From positions 2,046,001 to 2,110,000 of the forward strand of contig JAUDYN010000004.1 of the NCBI GenBank assembly GCA_030407005.1: a stretch of 64,000 bases of DNA, written 5' to 3'. Below, one piece after another: positions 54,646 through 64,000 of the stretch. Below the pieces are notes generated by a model. That model worked only from the letters and a program-made list of their open reading frames with translations. It was not told the DNA's origin and did not search any database. This DNA comes from Desarmillaria ectypa. Lineage: Eukaryota > Basidiomycota > Agaricomycetes > Agaricales > Physalacriaceae. Within the stretch, counting starts at the first letter, position 1. The number at the start of each line of letters is the position of its first letter. Both the position numbers and the translations under genes were made by a program.

Positions 54646-57633
54646 TCAGATACTCGTTGCTGACTGCGAAAGCTGACTTCGTGGGTTTGGCTTGAGAGCC
54701 GATCGAAGGGGGGGCTTAGGAACAAGACGATGCATCATGTCGATACGTACACCGTCTTCATTCATCCAGCCTTGACCAGGCTCTGGATATCCTTCCAGAT
54801 CAAGGGGAAACTCGTCACCAGGTTCGGGCGTTTTGTACGTGCCAGTGTTCGTCCACAGCTGATCCCTAGGGCAAAAGTCAGGGTGAAAACTAATCAATGG
54901 AGGAACATGAAACGAACCCTCGTCGATTGAACCATCCCTTCCGCCGATGCTCAGGCCAGATCGGGGAGGGACATATAAGGTTTTGGTTCCAGCGCACGGA
55001 CCGCGCGGCGCCAGCGTTTGAGGCCAACCTGATAGGATTGAAGGCCGAGTGAGGAGGTACCTGATCGCCATCTGAACGTCTTCGAAATACCGAAGTTCCA
55101 GAATCCTTTCGGTCTCTTGTCGGGCCTGAAGATGATGGAACAGTTGCCGGATCTTCACCTTCTGAATAACGCCTGGGTGGTTTCGGTAATGAACGCTGCG
55201 TCGCGAAAGCATCCTTAGTAGGAGATGGGACACGACCACTGGGGGAATGCGAAGACCCTGAAGCGTCATTCCTCGAGCGACTCGGCCGTTGTGGGTTCGG
55301 GCTAGGGCTAATGGATCTTGAAGTCATGTTTGGCGTTTTGGAAGGAACGACTGCGGGAATGTTCTGATGAGGAGAAATCTCCCTCGATGTGGCGTGGTGG
55401 GAAAAGGATTCACGACGGGGACGACTCCGCTCAGTTTCAATCCGCTCAGAGGTGATCTGAATAGCTACGGGAACCTCGTTTATCGACTGAATAGGTGGTG
55501 TCAGGGGAATAGGCCCTTGACGAGAGCGATTGCGGTCAATTTGCCGTGGAGTAGGGTATGAGAGCCTTACGGCTGCGGCAGACGTTCCTGCGCTACCATT
55601 ATGAGGCTCGGTAGATAATTGAGGGACTTTCTCCGTATGTACTGAGCCCTGCACTTGGTGGCGGGTCTCCGAAGATGAACGTCGATCATTCGAGGTCCGA
55701 GGTAAATCTAGTACGACCAAAGCACGCCCCCGCTCCTGAGAAGGACGAACTGACCCTTCAGTTCGGCTTGTCATCCGCGCAGTTTCCTCGCGTGGAGAAC
55801 GGCGCTGTTCGTGTGGTACATTATTTATATCATTGGTACTGATACGGGGAGCTGACGATTGGGAAGTAGTCCCTAGAGCCATTGTAGGTGGAAGGGCCAT
55901 GTTGGGGACAGGTGCACTAGTAGACCGGTGGGAAGGGAGGACAGTTGTTTCGACCGCACGCATAGATGGCGAGGTTGGCTGTAAGTTATAAGGTGGAGAC
56001 AGAGAAGGTAAAGTATCCGGACTCTCGGCCCGAGGGAAAGACGTCATCACCTTCGAGGACTCTGACATGGCTGATGCAGCAACGGCTGCATACGTGCGCT
56101 TTTGTTCCTGCGCCTCCACCTTCTGTGAATTGTAGGTAGCGCGACCGGTGCGTGGCACATCCACGCCGGTCGCATGTGCCGCAGTCGGCGAAACAGTTTC
56201 GTTATATGATAATATTGGTATCCCAGAAAGGTCATCATCCGAAGAACCTTCGTGGAGATCTGGGGTCGAAAGTTCGCTGTTTCGACTTTGGGGGTTGAAG
56301 CTCGTCTCTGAATCTGGAGTCTGGCGTCCAGCCATCTCTGGGTGTGCAAGACCAGGTGGTACAGCTGGACGAGGAAGTTCAATGGAGTTTTGTGGGCTTG
56401 TCTTTTGCTGCTCTGGGTCGTCCGAAACTACCGCATCCGGAAAATAATAGGGCATGAATGCCGTGTTTCTCCTGAATGCAGCATTATATGATATAGGGGC
56501 GGAGGCGACAGCACTTTGTGATGGGAGGTCGTCGGGAGTTGGGGGTAATGGAATGGAACGCTGTCTGCTGGGGCCTGGAATATCCATCCTTGGTAACGTA
56601 GCTGCGCCAAGCGTACGTACACTTCGCGACGTACCAGCAGGAAATGAAGCGGCCTGGGAGGACGCTCTGTGACTGTCCGCATTATCCGTGGTAATGATCT
56701 CCGACTGCGTCATTTGGACGGGCGGGTGAGAGGACACAGGTCTGAATGCCTGAGGATACAAAGTCCGAGAGTTGTATTCAGTATTTCTCCTAGAAATACG
56801 ATTGAATTCATCGTCATCAGACTCCGTAGGTATCTGCATGGAAGGATTGCCACTACTAGCGCTCTCATAAGCGGCCTGGTATGGCGAAGTTGTGGAATAG
56901 GCTTGAAAAGCGGGTCTTTGATCGCTCGCCTCTCGAGAAACGGGAACAAGTCGGACGTCGGCTCCAGCCTGAGACGGGTGTCGGTCAGATGCAGCACTAA
57001 ACTGGACTCCTGAAGAGGATAACGCCTTTGAAAGCGCTGGAGCGGGAGCGGGTAAGGGGAGTGGTACATTTTGGGAGGAAGGACTAGTCAAAACAGTGTC
57101 GGTAGACAATGAAGACGATAAAACGGAGGAGGCCGTAGCGGGGGATGCGGTGGATGCATCATAATCAGAATTAGAATAAATTTCCGACTTGGCGGAATTT
57201 ATGGAAGGCTGGTAGATATAGGTGCCATTAGTAGAAGTACTTGGGTAAATGTAAAAGCTAGATGTGGCTGTCTGGCGGGATGGCTGTGTCTCTCCCCCGA
57301 CAGGGAGTGACGAAGCTTTACCAACCGGCTTGGGAGGATTGGAAGTCGAGTTAAACCAGGACCAAGACGAAAGCCAATTTTGTTGGCCCTGCTGAAATCC
57401 GGGATTTTGGAAAGAAGAACTTCTGTTAAATTTTAGGGTGCCGGCGCTCTGAAAGGAAGAAAGAGTGGGCGCCTTGAAAATATTAACGGAAAAGCCTTTC
57501 GAAGCCTACGCAAGGAACAATTTAGCACCGAAGACTAGGAAAGTAACGTTCATACCTTAACTGGACTGGCTCCGGACTGGCTCCTCCTCGATGCTGACGT
57601 ACTGGACACACTGGTACCGGCTGAAGAGAACAT
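54646..57633 (-). CDS. Ser/Pro-rich protein with conserved C-terminal RKGWFNRRGDQLWTN motif
   Basis: Start MFSSAGTSVSSTSASRRSQS, intron near 57507-57555, then about 850 residues of Ser/Pro/Thr-rich disordered sequence with scattered basic patches. The only clearly ordered part is near the C-terminus: SNAGAARSVRWNQNLICPSP, then EHRRKGWFNRRG, an intron at about 54869-54920, DQLWTNTGTYKTPEPGDEFP, DLEGYPEPGQGWMNEDGVRI and DMMHRLVPKPPLRSALK. This Trp-rich block is strongly protein-like and probably a binding module. I do not recognise a named family or function. The pattern, long disordered region and one conserved patch, is common for fungal cytoskeletal or polarity adaptors, but that is only a guess. 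Confidence 0.65.
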
Positions 57634-58495
57634 GTCAAATGTGCTCGAAAAAAAATTAGGTCCTCAGAGAGCCGTCTATATAGTGTGTCGACCGCTTATG
57701 AATGTCGGGTTCGTGCCTGCGCCACGAGTTGAACTTGCAAGAAAGCATGAGGTGCTCGATCAAGCCCGGATTCGTCGGTTTTAACGCATGTAGTCTGTGT
57801 GACTCCGAAAGCAATGAACTGCCACGCCGTTTAGCAATTTACAGGGGGGAGGCGTCGGCGTCAAGCCAGTGACGATCACGGTGTGAAGGCTCTCCAGGTA
57901 ACAAATGTGCCTTGAAGAGCGTGGTTTGCACCAGAATCACACCGGCTCGGGTACCAGGCTCCAAAGGTATGAAACAGTGAACAAATACAGGATGCGTGTC
58001 AGACCTAACTCGCCACCATCAATACAGGGACTTGAGTAAACCCCAAAGAAGCACGTACAACCTGACATCCGACAACAAAGGCCGCTTCGGGTTGAGCTCA
58101 AGCCTACAGAGTTAACATTTTAATTTCTTGGAACAATGTATAACTCAAAATAAACTGCTCACTCATTTATTTTGCGAACTTGAAGCTCACAGCGACCGGA
58201 AGGTCAAATGCACACGAGAACTACTGCAGGGGGCTTCATTTTGATCCTGAGCCGTTTTCACTCGCCGCGCCAATCAAAGGCCCCCCTCACATTCGGCATC
58301 CTCGTTGAGGCCTCCAGGCGCTGGCTGGTAATTTTGCCAGTTCTTGCTCACTGTTACATCTAGCGAGACACGTATAAATTCGACAGCCGAATGCACTACC
58401 TCTCGCTAAGTACTCTAGTAAGTGTTGAAAATTAGGCTCTATCTAATAAGATAATAATGTCCTTTGTACTGGGTCCGTGTAAGCCAAAAAAAAAC
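57634..58495. other. Intergenic: upstream of Ser/Pro-rich gene
   Basis: 862 bp, GC-balanced, with no ORF showing protein features and no recognised RNA gene. It holds the promoter of the minus-strand gene and the 3' flank of the amidohydrolase. Confidence 0.4.
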
Positions 58496-61400
58496 TCAAG
58501 CAACGAACATATCGACTCCCTGGCGCTGAGGAGAAATGACTGCAATGGCTTTGCTCGAAAGATCGAATGAGCTACCTCCATCGTAGACAACCACATCTTT
58601 GTTGACTTCTCTCACACCCAATAAGACTTCCAGATTTCTCGAAGCTAACGCCAATACTTCAAGTCTATCCATGTATTTTTTAGCACGAAAAGCAATCTAT
58701 CGTTCATTGAAAATGAGTGATGCTTGCAGAAACAACAAATTCTTACGGATGCAAGGTCAAAACGCATGGTTTGTGCCATGTGAGGATGCTTCATTCCTAT
58801 TCCGACGGTCACCCCATACTTCAGGAGGGTAGACAATGTCGTATCATTTGTTATGGGTGGGCCAGCCAATCTAGAAAAACCTTTCAGTCAACGGTTACAA
58901 TATTCGAGGGCATTCCGCACATTCTCCGCCCGTCCCAGGTCGTAGGATATGGTTTCAACGAATTCAAGATAACGCCCACACCCGAGTTGCCTAGGAGGTT
59001 TAGAGTTGATTGTTTGTTTTACGGATGTCAATGGAAAAGGCACTCACCAATTTCCGGTGCAAGAAGGTGGGACTCTGTTGCTCCCGAAAACACCATCCTC
59101 ATCCTGGACCCAATCCTGTCTTCCACTTCACTTTTGAGCAACAGGAGTGTAGCCATGATGTCGGCACTATTAACATCGATCACCAATGGCACTTCTCCCT
59201 ACGGATGTATTTAGAAACAAGGTTCGAACACAATGCGTCGGAGTATATTATTACCTCAGCCGCTCTTTTGAACCACAGACCTGTGGAACATCAATTGATG
59301 GTGTGCAAGCCATCGGTGCTCTAGTATGAAGCACGCACCTGTTTCTGTCTCCGTACTTTCCCAGCCAAACAGCAGACGCCGAAGAGCCGCGACTTGATCA
59401 CTGACTCCGACACGATCCTTTCCAGCAGTGGGCGGAGCTATCGCAATGTGAAGCGCGGTGACATCCTGTATTACAGCTCCGTATTGCATGCTATGAGCCG
59501 ACCCGGTTCGGAAAGTCGTTGACAGTCCTAAGACGACGCGAGTGTATACTCCTTGTGTCCCAGCCGAAACGGATGTTGCAGCTGTTACCCCACTACGGTA
59601 TGCCACTCTACGACACCGACGTCAGAAAGCATGAAAGCAAGATATGAGGAGTCTCGTACTTGGCATTCCGTGTTCCGAAAGTCAGTGCGTCTGCTGCTCG
59701 AGTTAGGCCACCAACATCATGAAGAATTTGCGGAATATCGTCCATGAAAGGATTGTAAACCAAGTGACCATCTCCCGTAGATGGCTCGGAAGGGATCTCT
59801 TCCAGGCCAAGAGTCGTGCCGTATGCATGCAGTCCAGGTGATATGGAACCCCCGTGAAGGTTGATGTAGTCGACTGCATCATACTCACTGACCAAGCACA
59901 TATCATTGCCTCCGACACATATAAGGTTTCCGCGTTCAACGACAACTCTGCCGCGCCCACCCATATCGGGATCTGTAGGTGAAGGGAAAATCTCCTCTAT
60001 GTCCCCGTTGGAGCGACGCGTCCAAACCTCTTTGACATTGTAAAAGACGATCTTCCTATCTTCTTTACTGTTACGCAAAGGAGGGAGTCCATCCCACTTT
60101 GAAGCCGTAAGCCTTTCCTTGTTCCAATTCGGCGTGGTAGGCATTTTCTGTCTTTCTGGATTCGCGATATTCATCGGAGGCTTGTAAGCTGGGGAGGGGA
60201 CTTGAAGGGTACCATCGATCCAGACCATTACCGGGGTTGCCCCCACTCTCAGAGGATGTGAGTCCCACATAACGACATCAGCATCCCAGCCTTCTCGTAG
60301 GGTACCGATCCTGTGCGAAAGGCCCGTAATAATAGCAGGAGTAGACATGACCGACGCGAGGGCGAGGTGTGCAGGAAGGCCAAAATGATATGCTTGCTGT
60401 GCCTCAAAAATGAGATCCCTGGAATTCATGGCCGGCTGTCCAGACTAGTTAGGCATCTCGCACAGTATACTAGGATACCGATACGCGTACCTGCATCGCA
60501 ACGGATATATTAGCCTCAGCCAATGTTCGAGGCGCAAACTCCGACCCCCGTAATGATTCACGTTTAGATCTAACAGTGCAACAGTTTGTGGGATGTTCAT
60601 ACGAAGACTCGGAAGCAGTGATAGAATTACCTATGATTAGTCGCGTAAAGGGAGACTGCTGGTGTTCCTCCCCATCTAATAATATATCAGAGCGGATATC
60701 TCCAGACGATATCATTGCCGACAACTCACGTTTCGTTCAAAACATCTGTAACAAGCCACGCTTCTGAAGCTTGGTGGAAGACAGAGATAGGGAATTGAAA
60801 CTCGTTTGATAACTGGAAGCATTTCAATTGACGGGAACCTCACTAGGATTGGCGCTTACCCGGATCATGCCATCGAGGTCGACAGCTTCATTACAGTGAA
60901 CTGAAACCTGCCGTCCGGGAGCTGGAGTCAGTCTATTCAAGGCTGCATCATAAAGGTATGGATACCTTCACTCTGCCTCGAAGAACATTGGTTAGCAGTT
61001 CCCACTTCACACCCCGAGGAAATTCGGTAGGAAGGGACGCCCATAAACCAGCCTGGGCCTTAGTACAAAAACTGTCTTGGACGTTTTTGTGTTGGAGAGC
61101 ATCAGTATATGCTGATCTTAGGGCCCACATCGTGTCCATGCGAGTTAGGTTGTATACTGCTAGGTCCTCACCGCAGCCTTGACTAGGGAATGTTACCTTG
61201 ACGAAATGCGCTTGTCAGAGAGTTGAAAAAAACTCACTGAAGATAGCGCCAGGGTACATGCTTTCCTTCCTGCTTTGTTGCATTCCAGAGGTCTGGAAGC
61301 TCAATGACCATCGAAGAGGGAGACCGCTTTGAGGTGGGTCGTGTCTTAATCATGAATGCCTCGCCCGCTATTCAGGATATTGTCAACTAAGCAAAATGTG

Positions 61401-62195
61401 ATGAGAAAAATCGCCACATACCAATAGCATTCATATTTCCCGGAATCACTTTCACCGAAGTAACGCCACCAGCAACTGCAAGCTTGAATCCATCGTCGTG
61501 GGTGTTCAGAGCGTCGATGCTTCGCAGCCAAGGAACTATCGGTCCCTTTTTTGAGTTTGCGTCAGACGCGCCTGGTATCATGGTTAACGTATTTAGAGAT
61601 GAAACGGAAAATTACGTTCACCTACCCTCTGTCAACGGAATACTCATGACCCCAAGGTGGGAGTGAAGGTCAACTATTAATGGAAATCAGCGTCTCGCAA
61701 GTCTGGAAGACATAACCAGAGAACCCTACTTAATCCTGGGGTGACCCAAGCACCGTTGGCATGGATGACAGATGTGCTCGAGTCTCCATAATTGGGAGAA
61801 AAGTTTCCTATGGCTTTCACGATCCCCATATCTAATAGGATATCCGAGCCCACCAAAATCACCCCCTCGCCATCCGAGATTTCTCCCGTAAGGATCGTCG
61901 CATTCTTGATCAAAGTGGCATTAGTTCCTGGCTCGTACCTATCTGATACATCCCGAGTGATAAAGTTGGGCTCCACGACTCCCGGAACACTCTCCAGGCT
62001 GGCACATAGTGACAGAATATCCTCTTTCTGATCAGCAGACCAGAAAAGAGGGTCATGGCTTTCTGGCGATGCGAAGAAGTCAGTATTGCAGACAAAAAGT
62101 CTCAGAGCGACTGTAGCAATGCAGAAGGCCCAAAGATGGAGAGAAGAAAAAGAAATCCAGTAGCGATTTGCGATACCCTGTCGTTTCTCAGACAT
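58496..62195 (-). CDS. Membrane-anchored amidohydrolase with duplicated composite domains
   Basis: Metal-dependent hydrolase superfamily. MSEKRQGIANRYWISFSSLH is followed by one hydrophobic helix (LWAFCIATVALRLFVCNTDF), a likely signal anchor. The first half has the strand ATLIKNATILTGEISDGEGV, WVTPGLVDLHSHLG with the metal-binding His-x-His, AVAGGVTSVKVIPGNMNAIG, VSVHCNEAVDLDGMIR and FPISVFHQASEAWLVTDVLN. Then NSRDLIFEAQQAYHFGLPAH and LREGWDADVVMWDSHPLRVG close the barrel. A second composite-type segment follows (VVVERGNLICVGGNDMCLVS, LHGGSISPGLHAYGTTLGLE) with no His-x-His. C-terminus: GVTVGIGMKHPHMAQTMRFD, LEVLLGVREVNKDVVVYDGG, QGVDMFVA. About 950 residues. Where relatives usually have Ser-Asp-His-Pro this one reads Ser-Gly-Gln-Pro. 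The substrate is unknown. Confidence 0.82.
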
Positions 62196-62407
62196 GATGG
62201 GAGACTATGGCAAGACGTTAACTGGTCCTCATGGCACTATGTAGGTATGGTCGTGTTCATCGTTTCCCTTGTGACGTAAGTGATGCAACCGAGGGTGCAT
62301 GCAAAGCAATTAATGATATTGATAAATGCAGTAGCTGGGTGTAGATACTTTCAAAGTTTGAATATTATAAAACGCTGTATGATGATGTAAATCTCACGTC
62401 AGCGTCT
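62196..62407. promoter_or_regulatory. Short intergenic region, amidohydrolase promoter
   Basis: 212 bp upstream of the amidohydrolase ATG and downstream of the REB1-like stop. It contains A/T-rich stretches near 62310-62395. Nothing specific identified. Confidence 0.4.
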
Positions 62408-64000
62408 CTACTTCTTGGATGAAGCACTTGGCCCTGCGACAGGCATGTCACTTTGAGTCTCGGTTTCGGCAATCGCGTTGGCGCTTGTTACCTTGCGTCC
62501 AGCGCGCTTCTTCGTACCCCCAGTGACAGGTGCATTGACCTTCTTGGCTTTTAATATCTCCATGATTTCTGCTTACGCTGAGACTGATGAAATCAACAAG
62601 TAAACAGAAACTGACACACCTTGATGGGTCATAAACTCGTGTCCTTTGACACCCCTCTTCATCGTCAGCCATCTTCGTTGTATAATATGGGGACTCCATA
62701 GGTTCCACTGAGGATCAGGAATCATTTTCCAATCGATTTCACTGTCATCAAAGATCTGTAGGGAGTCAAGCCTACAGGGCAGTCATGTTGAAAGAGAACA
62801 GTAACCGGATTAACGAGGCTTACTTATGAACGAGGATATATGAGTCTTGATTACCCCAACGAGGTTTTTGCCCTGCGTTTTTTGTGCTTGGATTTAAACA
62901 GTCGGTCCTTCGAGAAGTTTCAAGCAAAGGCCGTACACTAGAAGTAGAAGATATGCGTACCATTTAATGCGACACTGTTGACGACTTCGTTTCCCGCACA
63001 TCCTCTGGCTGACAACGCCCCAGAAGACATCGTTATCGGCGTCACGTCCTTGTTTTAGTGTTAAGTCCGTGACAATTTTTGTGAGTTCCTCCTCCTCTTC
63101 TTTCGACCATTGCCCTTAGAGACCAGTAAACCCCGTGTACGTTCATGTTAGATTATCTTAAACTCACCGTTCACTCTTAATTCCCGGTTTTGTATATGGT
63201 TTCGATAGCGGTCACGACAGTCCATACCTCTCCGTCCGACATCCAAACCGACTTTCTCCCAAGACTGGCCGTGGTTGGCCACCGCCCTATAAGTGGTTCA
63301 TCAACAAGAACACCGAGAGAGAAAAAAGATACTCACTGCTTAAGCATGAGATCTTCTGCTGGTGTCCATTTTCCTTGCTGTTTAACTGGATGATGAGAAC
63401 GTCGAACGTGGTGATAAACAGCAATGATAGGTCTTTGATGTACAGCGGCGGCTGTTTGCAATTAAAAACCATAAACTTGCGACAGCGGAACCGACCTACT
63501 GATTTCAGACCAGAACGCGTTGTCTTTGCTTTTTTCGTCTTTGGGAAATATGACTTCATACATTTGTTCTTCAGATAACGATTTGGACTAATCGTGGCGG
63601 TCAAGTTAAAGTACGCGAGACATGAGTATTCACATACAAGGCGATACTGCTCTATCGCAGAACTGAGCTGCTGCTCTTCAATAACAGAAAATTTGCCTTT
63701 CTTGTAGACAAGACCTATTGACACGTTAGAAACTATAAACGGCTACAATGGTCAAAGTACCTTGAGACCTAGCGAGCTGATTCAATTGACCGGCACTTAA
63801 CCATTTAGTGGCAAGCATATGGGCGTGATCTTCACGAGTAAAACCGTCGGCCACAGCTACCCTATGTTCGGTTTCATTGGTACCATCGGAAGACCTCAGG
63901 ATGCTTTCGGATGTAGCAGGGATCTGGCCAACTGGCGTCGGTATGGAAGGAATGAGAACCGGCGATGCCCCGAAAGGGACATTAGCGGCGGTCGCCGCTT
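62408..64000 (-). CDS. REB1-like Myb DNA-binding protein (partial, N-terminus beyond right edge)
   Basis: Myb-type DNA-binding protein of the Reb1/TTF-I class, which binds rDNA terminators and promoters. From the right edge on the minus strand: KWLSAGQLNQLARSQGIVYK, KGKFSVIEEQQLSSAIEQYR, EEQMYEVIFPKDEKSKDNAF, AVYHHVRRSHHPVKQQGKWT (as in Reb1), PAEDLMLKQAVANHGQSWEK, RGMDCRDRYRNH, GQWSKEEEEELTKIVTDLTL, CGKRSRQQCRIKW, then KMIPDPQWNLWSPHIIQRRW and ALKAKKVNAP-like ILKAKKVNAPVTGG with a Ser-rich tail ending at 62408. The repeated Trp spacing and the HHVRR segment identify the group. The start lies outside the window. Many introns, some only inferred. Confidence 0.8.

Overview
The window is nuclear DNA of a filamentous basidiomycete, most likely an Agaricomycete. 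Genes lie close together on both strands and are cut by many short introns (mostly about 45-70 nt, GT-AG). The proteins are typical of that group: a RIM15-type hybrid kinase, a YANK/STK32-like AGC kinase, a membrane-anchored amidohydrolase and an EFR3 homologue. The species cannot be told from sequence alone. I see no rRNA array, CRISPR, integrated virus or intact transposon. Most genes here are conserved housekeeping loci.

Layout, left to right. 1-9.7 kb: the splicing factor CEF1/CDC5 (minus, cut by the left edge), a stand-alone Rev1-like BRCT protein, the GARP subunit VPS52 and the PI4-kinase anchor EFR3. 10-14 kb: a decayed aldose 1-epimerase gene, a Gln/Pro/Ser-rich protein of unknown function and an AT-rich island. 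14.7-28.9 kb: proteasome deubiquitinase RPN11, mitochondrial ribosomal protein bS18m, RIM15-like kinase, a protein with UIM-like repeats, THOC7 and tRNase Z. 29-31.3 kb: a damaged interval with a broken membrane-protein gene and a small mitochondrial-type ORF. 31.4-47 kb: an AMN1-type LRR protein, a DH/PH RhoGEF, a WDR53-like WD40 protein, a small membrane protein, a second (Bud3-like) RhoGEF and the YANK kinase. 47-64 kb: a tiny ORF, a coiled-coil RING protein, GPN2, a RecQ helicase, a Ser/Pro-rich protein, a large amidohydrolase and the C-terminal part of a REB1-like Myb protein cut by the right edge.

There is no operon logic; genes are independent. Still, several encode membrane, signalling and polarity functions (EFR3, VPS52, two RhoGEFs, RIM15, YANK), and others serve RNA processing (CEF1, THOC7, tRNase Z) or genome maintenance (RecQ, BRCT protein). 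The features most worth attention are small-scale: a 6-nt microexon inside RecQ helicase motif VI and an 11-nt microexon in CEF1; two GC-AG introns; convergent genes whose stop codons are 6-8 bp apart; divergent pairs sharing promoters of 103-162 bp; a pseudogene carrying many nonsense codons; and an amidohydrolase whose usual catalytic Ser-Asp-His-Pro stretch reads Ser-Gly-Gln-Pro. I did not find a convincing new multi-gene system.
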